The position numbers and the translations under genes are program-made. Under the pieces are notes generated by a model. The model did not search any database, had not been told where the DNA came from, and saw nothing but the letters and a program-made list of their open reading frames with translations. Of a DNA stretch of 64,000 bases, positions 9,199 through 16,496 are shown piece after piece; within the stretch, counting starts at the first letter, position 1; each line of letters starts with the position of its first letter. This DNA is from an uncultured Prevotella sp. (GTDB taxonomy: Bacteria > Bacteroidota > Bacteroidia > Bacteroidales > Bacteroidaceae): positions 1 to 64,000 of the forward strand of contig OMXK01000020.1 of the NCBI GenBank assembly GCA_900314995.1, read 5' to 3'.

Positions 9199-10362
9199 TT
9201 AGAGCCTCTTTAAAACCAGCATCGTGATGTCATCGCTTTGTTCGGCATCACCGACGAATGACTTGACATCGGAAGATACAGCATCTATCATCTCCTGGCA
9301 ACTCTTACCAGAACAGCCCATTAGCGTGGCTTCCAGCCGCGACTCCCCAAACTCCTCGAAGACCGTATTCATAGCCTCTGTAACGCCGTCGGTAAACATA
9401 AATAGCGTGTCGCCCGGCTCAAGCTTCATCTTCTCTTCGTGATAGGTCAGTCCCTCGATTGCGCCCACCATCGGATCTTTTGACATGGGCAAAGCCTCTA
9501 CGGAACCGTCGCGTTTCAATATGTAGGGAGGATTATGGGCTGCATTACAATAGCTTATCTCACCAGTCTCAAGATCGTAGATGCCATAGAAAACGGTTAC
9601 AAACATACATTCCACCGACTCCTTAGTCAGCAAGTCGTTTGTATAGCCCATACATTCGTTGGTACTACCGCCTCGTATACCTGTAGCCCTCATCAGCGTA
9701 CGGCTTACAGCCATAAAGATTGCAGCAGGAATGCCCTTACCGCTCACGTCGGCAATGACGAATCCTATGCGGTGCTCGTCGATGCGGAAGAAATCGTAGA
9801 AGTCGCCTCCTACGTCCTTTGCGGCTTCCATAGAGGCTGCGATGTCGATCTGGCCCTCGTTCTCTGGGAATGGCGGGAAGATACGTGGCAGAATGGCGTG
9901 CTGGATCTCTCGCGCGATGGCCAGATCGCCTTTCAGCGATTCCAGCTGCTCGCTATTACTCTGCATCTCACGGATGTACTTGATCTGCTCTATTGCCTTT
10001 TCTATTGTCAGATTGAGATCGTCCAGATCAATAGGTTTTGTGGCAAAGTCGAATGCACCATTGTTCATTGCCTGGCGGATATTCCCCATATCACCGTATG
10101 CCGAAACCATGATACATTTCAATGCTGGGTTGCGCATCTCGTTAATTTTTGTCAGAAGGGTGAGACCATCCATTTCAGGCATGTTGATGTCTGAAAGGAT
10201 AATGTCATAATCCTTGTTCTTCAGAAGCATCGTCAGCGCTTCAAGTCCATTATGAGCAAAAGAGAACTCGTATTCTCCCTTGCGGATCTTCCTTCTGAAA
10301 TATTGTGTCAAGAGCAACTCGAGGTCGTTTTCGTCGTCGACACTTAGAATTTTTACAGCCAT
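9199..10362 (-). CDS. Response regulator with SpoIIE/RsbU-type PP2C phosphatase output
   Basis: A 387-residue protein. The N-terminal receiver domain (1-125) has acidic residues D9/D10, phosphoacceptor Asp58 (LSDINMPEMDG), Ser87 and Lys109. A coiled-coil linker (about 125-150) leads to a SpoIIE-type PP2C phosphatase with metal-binding DVGGDFYD (183-190), IADVSGKG (203-210) and FMFTDGVTEA. Such proteins dephosphorylate anti-sigma-antagonist-type partners on receiver phosphorylation (family knowledge). It is the first gene of the operon, and the two kinases downstream are the likely phosphodonors. No anti-anti-sigma (STAS) gene is adjacent. Confidence 0.92.
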   Translation of the reverse strand: MAVKILSVDDENDLELLLTQYFRRKIRKGEYEFSFAHNGLEALTMLLKNKDYDIILSDINMPEMDGLTLLTKINEMRNPALKCIMVSAYGDMGNIRQAMNNGAFDFATKPIDLDDLNLTIEKAIEQIKYIREMQSNSEQLESLKGDLAIAREIQHAILPRIFPPFPENEGQIDIAASMEAAKDVGGDFYDFFRIDEHRIGFVIADVSGKGIPAAIFMAVSRTLMRATGIRGGSTNECMGYTNDLLTKESVECMFVTVFYGIYDLETGEISYCNAAHNPPYILKRDGSVEALPMSKDPMVGAIEGLTYHEEKMKLEPGDTLFMFTDGVTEAMNTVFEEFGESRLEATLMGCSGKSCQEMIDAVSSDVKSFVGDAEQSDDITMLVLKRL

Positions 10363-10389
10363 AAATCTATTTTTCTAATTTATAATGTG

Positions 10390-10397
10390 CAAAAGTA
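10390..10397 (-). promoter_or_regulatory. -7 box (TACTTTTG) for the signalling operon
   Basis: The minus strand reads TACTTTTG 27 bases before the ATG of the REC-SpoIIE gene. It is the only TAnnTTTG match found by eye in front of the five-gene operon, whose genes otherwise overlap or are at most 16 bases apart. Confidence 0.55.
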
Positions 10398-10425
10398 TAG
10401 TAAAAATCTGATATTACAAAATTTT

Positions 10426-10458
10426 TTTGTTGTGAACTGAAAAAAATGTGTAACTTTG
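10426..10458 (+). promoter_or_regulatory. Bacteroidetes promoter giving a nearly leaderless transcript
   Basis: A -33 TTTG (10426-10429) is followed after 21 bases by TAACTTTG (10451-10458). The start codon is at 10467, only eight bases after the -7 box, so transcription should begin at or next to the ATG. Confidence 0.65.
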
Positions 10459-10466
10459 CATTCTGA

Positions 10467-11516
10467 ATGATGAAATTACATGTTTTTAACCCTGAGCATG
10501 ACTTGGCTTTGGCTGCAAATCTGAGAAATTTTACAGCCCCTCATGCCGGCCGACAGTTGCGGGCTGACCTCGGCTTCATTCCTGCATTGTGGGCTGAGGC
10601 TGATGATGTTGTTCTGGTGGAGCATGCTGATGAGGCAGAAAGAAAATTCAGATTGCTGACGCATCGTCCTTTTATGCGGTTCATCACCAAAGAGCAGTTG
10701 GGGAATCTCCGGATATCTGACGTTGACGTCTGGGGGTGGGATCTTGCCGTCCGTGCCTTTCTCATTCGTTATGGCATCGACGAGAAGGTACTGCCTTCCG
10801 AAAGTGAGATTGACGTGATCCGCCAGCTCTCCCATCGTCAGCATGCGATGAGGATATTGGAGAATTTACAAGGCGATGGTCTGGTTGGCCAAGCCGAGAT
10901 GACGGATTCTGTCGCTGCGATTCATGAGGCCATAGACCGTTTGGGAACAATTGTAGTAAAAGCTCCTTGGAGTAGTAGCGGACGTGGTGTTCGCTTCTTT
11001 AATTCGATGGTAAAAAAAACAGACGAAGGATGGGTGCAACGCGTCATAGAGAAACAGGGCGCGATTATGTTGGAACCTTACTATGATAAGGTGAAAGATT
11101 TCGGTATGGAATTTGAATCAGATGGCCAAGGAAAAGTGTCGTATTTGGGACTGTCGTTGTTCCATACATCCAATGGAGCCTATTCGGGTAATCTTCTAAT
11201 GTATGAGGATGAGAAAATGGAATGGCTAACGCGTTATATCCCAATGGATTTGATAAATTCTGTTCAACAGAATCTTATACGCTTGACTGGTACGTTGTTT
11301 AAGGGTAGATACAAGGGTCCTTTTGGGGTTGATATGATGATTGTTGCGCGTGGTAATCAGAACGGTTTCCTGCTGCATCCTTGTGTGGAAATCAATCTCC
11401 GTCGTACGATGGGCCATGTGGCATTGGCGCTTTCACCCTATCTCAAAGGACTGCCGATGGTGATGACGATTGAATATAATACAAATATTTACAAAATGAG
11501 GGTTAAACGATCGTGA
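10467..11516 (+). CDS. Conserved Bacteroidales protein with ATP-grasp-like features
   Basis: A 349-residue cytoplasmic protein. The N-terminus MMKLHVFNPEHDLALAANL is typical of a conserved Bacteroidetes family. The middle (about residues 155-175) has IVVKAPWSSSGRGVRFF, like the nucleotide-binding loop of ATP-grasp ligases. The late segment HPCVEINLRRTMGHVALAL resembles the metal-binding end of that fold. The reaction is unknown. The promoter sits so close that the mRNA is predicted to be almost leaderless. It is convergent with the biotin carrier gene, with a shared terminator between them. Confidence 0.65.
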   Translation: MMKLHVFNPEHDLALAANLRNFTAPHAGRQLRADLGFIPALWAEADDVVLVEHADEAERKFRLLTHRPFMRFITKEQLGNLRISDVDVWGWDLAVRAFLIRYGIDEKVLPSESEIDVIRQLSHRQHAMRILENLQGDGLVGQAEMTDSVAAIHEAIDRLGTIVVKAPWSSSGRGVRFFNSMVKKTDEGWVQRVIEKQGAIMLEPYYDKVKDFGMEFESDGQGKVSYLGLSLFHTSNGAYSGNLLMYEDEKMEWLTRYIPMDLINSVQQNLIRLTGTLFKGRYKGPFGVDMMIVARGNQNGFLLHPCVEINLRRTMGHVALALSPYLKGLPMVMTIEYNTNIYKMRVKRS

Positions 11517-11523
11517 GAAAATA

Positions 11524-11554
11524 AAAAGCAGGACACATAAAGTATCCTGCTTTT
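11524..11554. terminator. Bidirectional intrinsic terminator
   Basis: A perfect 10-bp stem, AAAAGCAGGA (11524-11533) with TCCTGCTTTT (11545-11554), has an 11-base loop. A- and T-rich ends on both sides let it serve both the ATP-grasp gene and the convergent biotin-carrier operon. Confidence 0.8.
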
Positions 11555-11592
11555 GTTATAGACCTTTTGGCTTTGTTTGAAGGTTGTTTGAA

Positions 11593-12021
11593 CTACTCTA
11601 TCACAATAAGAGCGTCATCTTCCATCACACTTTCGCCAATCTTTACGCATACGGCTGTTACCTTTCCGTCCTTTTCAGCTGTCAGGTTATTGGCCATCTT
11701 CATAGCCTCCAGAACGACAACGGTATCGCCGGCTTTCACTTCGTCACCTTCTGCTACAAGAATATCGGTAATCACACCAGGAAGCGGAGCTTTGATGGCA
11801 TTGGCTTTATTCACACCAGCTTTTGAAGCTGTAGGAGCATCGTCGCTGGCAGCAGGAGCAACGGCCTTCACAACGGGCTTCTTCTTCTCGGGCTCGGCCT
11901 GCTTCTCCATTTCTACCGTATACTCTTCTCCGTTGACAGTCAGCGTAGCGATGTTATCAGTAATGTCGCCTACGACAACCTCGTACTTATTACCGTTGAT
12001 GGTATATTTGTATTCTTTCAT
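11593..12021 (-). CDS. Biotin carboxyl carrier subunit of methylmalonyl-CoA (or oxaloacetate) decarboxylase
   Basis: A 142-residue protein starting at the ATG at 12021, directly after the small upstream ORF; the longer frame to 12066 overlaps that ORF and is not needed. It has an N-terminal YKYTINGNKYEVVVGDI region, a Pro/Ala/Lys-rich linker (about 55-75) and a biotinyl domain (about 75-142) with the biotin-lysine motif EAMKM. It carries CO2 between the carboxyltransferase MmdA and a membrane decarboxylase subunit. It is the last gene of the mce-mmdA cluster. No membrane beta-subunit gene follows, because the terminator comes next. Confidence 0.9.
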   Translation of the reverse strand: MKEYKYTINGNKYEVVVGDITDNIATLTVNGEEYTVEMEKQAEPEKKKPVVKAVAPAASDDAPTASKAGVNKANAIKAPLPGVITDILVAEGDEVKAGDTVVVLEAMKMANNLTAEKDGKVTAVCVKIGESVMEDDALIVIE

Positions 12022-12026
12022 GTGCT

Positions 12027-12182
12027 TTATGGATGTTGAGTGAATGTTTGTGCGTATCCATTCCATTGAGTGGGGTGCACGTTGATTGTAATAATGCCAG
12101 TCTCTACATCATGGACATTATTGCCCAGATGCTCATGAAGAGCCATGGCAATCGCAGCATATACTTCGTTGTTCATAAACAT
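12027..12182 (-). CDS. Small conserved protein between mmdA and the biotin carrier
   Basis: A 51-codon ORF read directly from the sequence, with a second ATG at 12176. The product begins MFMNNEVYAAIAMALHEHLG and ends NGYAQTFTQHP. It starts 7 bases after mmdA ends and stops 5 bases before the biotin-carrier ATG, which fits a real translated gene in the operon. It has a hydrophobic Ala-rich helix but no clear membrane span. Its position is where the small OadG-like subunit sits in other decarboxylase operons. Homology to OadG cannot be shown by eye. Confidence 0.7.
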   Translation of the reverse strand: MFMNNEVYAAIAMALHEHLGNNVHDVETGIITINVHPTQWNGYAQTFTQHP

Positions 12183-12188
12183 TCTGAA

Positions 12189-13754
12189 TTACATAGGAAT
12201 ATTGCCGTGCTTCTTGGCGGGCAGGGCATCGCGCTTGGTAGCGAGCTGAGCCAGACCGCGACAGATACGGAATCGGGTGTTACGAGGCTCGATCACATCA
12301 TCGATATAGCCATACTTGGCTGCCTGATAAGGATTAGCGAAGAGCTCGTTGTACTCATCCTCCTTCTCGGCAATGAATGCTTTCACGTCCTCACCAGCTT
12401 CTTTCTTGGCCTTTGCCTCCTTAGCATAGAGCACGGCAGCAGCACCAGAAGCACCCATTACGGCAATCTCGGCAGAAGGCCATGCATAGTTCAGGTCGGT
12501 GTGGAGCTGCTTAGAACCCATCACGATGTGGGAACCACCGTATGACTTACGCAGGGTAACGGTAATCTTGGGCACAGTAGCCTCTCCGTATGCATAGAGC
12601 AACTGAGCTCCGTGGAGGATGACGGCATTGTACTCCTGACCAGTACCAGGCAGGAATCCTGGAACGTCAACGAGCGATACGATAGGAATATTGAAGGCAT
12701 CGCAGAAACGAACGAAACGGGCACCCTTACGAGAAGCGTTTACGTCGAGCACGCCAGCATAGCAGTTAGGCTGGTTGGCTACGATACCTACGCTCTGACC
12801 ATTGAAACGGGCGAAACCTACGATGATGTTCTTTGCAAACTTAGGCTGAACCTCGAAGAACTCGCCATCGTCGGTAATGGCTGCGATTACCTTGTACATA
12901 TCGTATGCCTCGTTGGGGTTCTCTGGGATAATCTCGTTCAGACTGTCCTCCATACGATTGATAGGGTCTGTGCATTGCTTGCGAGGAGCTGTCTCCATAT
13001 TGTTTGAGGGGATATAGCTCAACAGCGTCTTCAGCATCTGAATACCTTCTTCCTCAGTCTTGGCGGTAAAATGGGTAACACCCGACTTTGTGGCATGTAC
13101 GGAGGCGCCACCCAGATGCTCCTGATCGATGTCCTCACCAGTAACAGTCTTTACAACCTTCGGACCCGTCAGGAACATGTATGAAGTGCCTTCCATCATC
13201 AGCGTGAAGTCGGTGAGGGCAGGGGAGTATACGGCACCACCGGCGCAAGGTCCGAAGATACCTGAGATCTGTGGGATTACACCCGAAGCGAGAATGTTGC
13301 GCTCGAAAATCTCTGCATAGCCTGCGAGGGCGTTGATACCCTCCTGGATACGTGCACCACCAGAGTCGTTGATACCGATACAGGGAGCTCCCATCTTCAT
13401 GGCCATATCCATCACTTTACAAATCTTCTGGCTCATGGTTTCAGAGAGAGAACCTGCATGTACTGTAAAGTCCTGTGCAAAGATGAAAACAAGACGTCCA
13501 TCGATGGTACCAGAACCAGCAACGACACCGTCGCCAAGGAACTGCTTCTTCTCCATACCGAAGTTATGGCAGCGATGCTCCTTAAACATGTCATACTCTT
13601 CGAACGAACCTTCGTCGAGCAGCATTTCGATACGCTCACGGGCTGTGTACTTGCCACGCTCATGCTGTTTCTGAATGGCTTTCTCACCACCACCGAGACG
13701 TGCCTGTTCGCGCTTCTCGATGAGTTGCTTGATTTTTTCTAATTGCTTACTCAT
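12189..13754 (-). CDS. mmdA: Methylmalonyl-CoA decarboxylase alpha subunit / acyl-CoA carboxyltransferase
   Basis: A 521-residue carboxyltransferase with the two crotonase-fold halves of the propionyl-CoA carboxylase beta family. Visible motifs are GGARIQEGINAL, GPCAGGAVYSPALTDF and, in the second half, VDVPGFLPGTGQEYNAVILHGAQLLYAY and SYGGSHIVMGSK. It transfers CO2 between methylmalonyl-CoA and the biotin carrier in the succinate-propionate pathway. It lies between mce and the small ORF/biotin-carrier genes. Length is normal for the family. The neighbouring epimerase favours methylmalonyl-CoA as substrate. Confidence 0.93.
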   Translation of the reverse strand: MSKQLEKIKQLIEKREQARLGGGEKAIQKQHERGKYTARERIEMLLDEGSFEEYDMFKEHRCHNFGMEKKQFLGDGVVAGSGTIDGRLVFIFAQDFTVHAGSLSETMSQKICKVMDMAMKMGAPCIGINDSGGARIQEGINALAGYAEIFERNILASGVIPQISGIFGPCAGGAVYSPALTDFTLMMEGTSYMFLTGPKVVKTVTGEDIDQEHLGGASVHATKSGVTHFTAKTEEEGIQMLKTLLSYIPSNNMETAPRKQCTDPINRMEDSLNEIIPENPNEAYDMYKVIAAITDDGEFFEVQPKFAKNIIVGFARFNGQSVGIVANQPNCYAGVLDVNASRKGARFVRFCDAFNIPIVSLVDVPGFLPGTGQEYNAVILHGAQLLYAYGEATVPKITVTLRKSYGGSHIVMGSKQLHTDLNYAWPSAEIAVMGASGAAAVLYAKEAKAKKEAGEDVKAFIAEKEDEYNELFANPYQAAKYGYIDDVIEPRNTRFRICRGLAQLATKRDALPAKKHGNIPM

Positions 13755-13795
13755 TGTCTTATTTCAGTTTTACAAATCTTTAATTCTTCAATTAA

Positions 13796-14206
13796 TTACT
13801 CTGGGTGTTCACACAGTTCTGTGAGAATTCCACAAGTTGATTTCGGATGCAGGAAAGCAATATTAAGCCCTTCGGCGCCCTTACGCGGCTTCTCGTCAAT
13901 CAGGCGAACACCCTTCTCTGATACTTCTGCCAGACCTTTGGCTACACCGTCCTCGACGCAGAAAGCGACGTGGTGGACACCCTTGTTACCCTTGTCGAGC
14001 CATTTCTGGATGGTGCTCTCAGGTGATGTCGGCTCTAGAAGCTCCAGTTTTACCTCGCCGCAGCGAAGGAAGGCTGTCTTCACTTTCTGGTCCTCTACTA
14101 CTTCTGTTGCATAACACTCCAAGCCCAGCACGTTGGTAAAATACGGCAGGCTCTCCTCGATACTCTGGACAGCAATGCCCAGGTGCTCAATGTGGGAAAT
14201 CTTCAT
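13796..14206 (-). CDS. mce: Methylmalonyl-CoA epimerase
   Basis: A 136-residue member of the vicinal oxygen chelate (glyoxalase) superfamily. The start MKISHIEHLGIAVQSIEESL contains the first metal ligand His, and the middle HHVAFCVED contains another. It interconverts R- and S-methylmalonyl-CoA so that the decarboxylase downstream can act. It is the first gene of the mce-mmdA operon. A TACCTTTG promoter box is 43 bases upstream. Confidence 0.93.
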   Translation of the reverse strand: MKISHIEHLGIAVQSIEESLPYFTNVLGLECYATEVVEDQKVKTAFLRCGEVKLELLEPTSPESTIQKWLDKGNKGVHHVAFCVEDGVAKGLAEVSEKGVRLIDEKPRKGAEGLNIAFLHPKSTCGILTELCEHPE

Positions 14207-14249
14207 ATTGTTTGAATTTAGAATAATACATATATGTTAATAATGTGTG

Positions 14250-14257
14250 CAAAGGTA
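14250..14257 (-). promoter_or_regulatory. -7 box (TACCTTTG) for the mce-mmdA operon
   Basis: The minus strand reads TACCTTTG 43 bases before the mce ATG. Confidence 0.6.
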
Positions 14258-14300
14258 CAAAAGATAAATGAAACCACCACGATATTTTGCTTTTTTTATA

Positions 14301-14340
14301 TAAAAAAAGAGATTGTTACCCTTAGGGACGACAATCTCTT
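14301..14340 (-). terminator. Intrinsic terminator after the LruC lipoprotein gene
   Basis: Arms AAGAGATTGT (14307-14316) and ACAATCTCTT (14331-14340) form a perfect 10-bp stem. On the minus strand it is followed by a run of seven T. Confidence 0.8.
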
Positions 14341-14363
14341 ATTTTACAGTATGACTGAATGTA

Positions 14364-16379
14364 CTAATCCATTTTGTATACGTATTGCTCGTCACACTCT
14401 GTAAACCACATTCTATCACTAGTTGCCTTCTGAGCCCAGTTGCTGAACAATGGATAAGCCACGCTAATACGCGTCTTCTCCTTGGGATATTCAAAGTTGC
14501 TAGGAACAACGATAGCATGTGGATCGTCACCAAGACCTGCGAGTGTGATTTCGCGATCCTTAGTTTTGTCATACACGGAAATAGTTTCAATGAAGTCAGA
14601 GAGACGCTGAGTTGCATTGATACTAAACACTTCTGAGATCGGTTCTTTCTTGGTATTGCCGTCAGTGTTGACGAATGTCTGTGTAGGAACATCGAACATG
14701 GCGTGAATCTCAGTATTACCATTGAGCCTGCTGCCGTTCAGACCGTGCAAATAAAGTTCGTCATAGGCACCGCAGGCCAGTAGAGTAACCCTTACCTGTG
14801 TTTGGTTCAAACGCTCAAACTTCAGCACAACGTCGTTCATGTCATAGTCTGCGATAGGGCTGTCTTCGAAGCACATCATGTATGAGAGGTAGTCAACGCC
14901 GTAGTGTTCCTCTACCTTTTTGATACCACTTCCAATCTCGATGATCATGTCGCTGAAGTTACAGTCACATCCTTCTTCGAAAGTCATGTAGGTCTTATCG
15001 TTGGCGGTGAAGATGGCAATACGAGGATCCGTCCAAGTCATACCGTCCTTAATTTCTCCTCCTAGATTCTTGTCCATAGCCGATTTGAAGTGTCCTACGA
15101 TGTGGTTTACCTCGTAGTTCAGACGTCCGTCTCCATAGGTGCAGCCTGACTGGTTTGACTGATAGTTCTCCTTTCCAGGTTCGTATTTTCTGTTAAGGAA
15201 GCCAATCTTATAACCTTCTGGGAATATGGGACTAGCTTCGTTGACACCTTCAACAGGTGTATTCTTGTAGTAAGGCAATAGAAACTCCTGCCTTCTGTAG
15301 AATGTACCAGCTTTACTTTCGTCAGTGCTTTGTACGCGCTCGAAGCAGATAGCCTTAAACTTGGGTAATTGCTTAATGTAGTCTACTTCGCTCATGCCTG
15401 CAGGGATATCTTCCGGACGATAATAATAATAATAAATATGATTACGCTTGAACTCAGTGGTATAGCCTTGGATGGGAATCAACGTAACAGGGTGCATACC
15501 GTCCGTTGTTACATAGTTCAGACTCGTACGGAAGATAGTACTATTGCGGATTGCCTCAATATTGTTGCGCTTATTTCCGGATGTGCCTTTTACATATTTA
15601 TAAATGCAATCGTTCACGATAGCTTTCACATTCTCAAGCTCACCGTCCTCAAAACCATTGATGTTACGGTAGAGGTGATATTTACCCTTCATGTCATCGA
15701 GTGTCCATCCGTTGTCGAAGGTCTGACCGTCGGCGATATCCCACATCTGATCGTTCCACTTAGAGTCAATCCACTCGGTGTAGCTCACGTTGTTAATCTT
15801 CAAATCGGCTCCGGCAGCAACGCGTTGGGCATTGAAGGAGGGTTTGGGCTTATTCAGCTTAATTGTGGTGAAGGTTGGTACTTCATAAGCTTCGGCACGG
15901 GTTCGTGCTCTATTTGCCATAGAGAAGTTTACTTTTTCTGTGCCGGGGGTGAATACCTGTACATAATATTCGCCACTACTGCTGACACAAGCAGCAAATA
16001 ACTGTTGGTAAGCGTTGGGTGCATCATAGGTCAGGACAACCTCCTCGCCAGATTTCGCAGTTGCTTCATTCAACACTTTAGCATCGCTGTTCAGAAATGG
16101 CGATTCCGTCAGCAACTGTACCTTTGCAATGTCAGAAAGAGGGGCATCGGCCAAAATAGTGATGGAACCTTCGTTCACGAGGTTCCAGTCCTGCTCAGGG
16201 TCGATAGTTCCGAAGATACTGGCCACGTTGGCCTGGATATCTTCTTTTGTCACAGCGTTAGGATCTTTGTCTGGCAAAGAACTTACGTCAATCGGTGTTT
16301 CGTAGTGGCTGAAATCATGTGTGCAACCACCGAAAACCATTGCGGTTAAAGATAACAAAATAATTTTTTTCATATTCAA
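14364..16379 (-). CDS. LruC-domain surface lipoprotein
   Basis: A 671-residue predicted lipoprotein: signal peptide MKKIILLSLTAMVFGGC with the lipid-attachment Cys in FGGC. The C-terminal third has the LruC-domain signature, an acidic calcium-binding-like stretch CFEDSPIADYDMNDVVLKFE, after a DUF4114-like segment. The first part is poorly conserved and rich in beta structure. LruC proteins are exported and function is unknown. A TATATTTG promoter box is 50 bases upstream and a strong terminator follows, so it is probably transcribed alone. Confidence 0.85.
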   Translation of the reverse strand: MNMKKIILLSLTAMVFGGCTHDFSHYETPIDVSSLPDKDPNAVTKEDIQANVASIFGTIDPEQDWNLVNEGSITILADAPLSDIAKVQLLTESPFLNSDAKVLNEATAKSGEEVVLTYDAPNAYQQLFAACVSSSGEYYVQVFTPGTEKVNFSMANRARTRAEAYEVPTFTTIKLNKPKPSFNAQRVAAGADLKINNVSYTEWIDSKWNDQMWDIADGQTFDNGWTLDDMKGKYHLYRNINGFEDGELENVKAIVNDCIYKYVKGTSGNKRNNIEAIRNSTIFRTSLNYVTTDGMHPVTLIPIQGYTTEFKRNHIYYYYYRPEDIPAGMSEVDYIKQLPKFKAICFERVQSTDESKAGTFYRRQEFLLPYYKNTPVEGVNEASPIFPEGYKIGFLNRKYEPGKENYQSNQSGCTYGDGRLNYEVNHIVGHFKSAMDKNLGGEIKDGMTWTDPRIAIFTANDKTYMTFEEGCDCNFSDMIIEIGSGIKKVEEHYGVDYLSYMMCFEDSPIADYDMNDVVLKFERLNQTQVRVTLLACGAYDELYLHGLNGSRLNGNTEIHAMFDVPTQTFVNTDGNTKKEPISEVFSINATQRLSDFIETISVYDKTKDREITLAGLGDDPHAIVVPSNFEYPKEKTRISVAYPLFSNWAQKATSDRMWFTECDEQYVYKMD

Positions 16380-16428
16380 TAGGTTTCTTTTAATCCAAAT
16401 ACTTAACTTAAATAACTAAAAATTTGTG

Positions 16429-16436
16429 CAAATATA
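16429..16436 (-). promoter_or_regulatory. -7 box (TATATTTG) for the LruC lipoprotein gene
   Basis: The minus strand reads TATATTTG 49 bases before the ATG at 16379, between it and the end of the TonB receptor gene. Confidence 0.55.
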
Positions 16437-16496
16437 CGCTATTAAATAGAAAAACAAGTATATTTCACATCTGATTTATGTATTTTTAACCAAATT

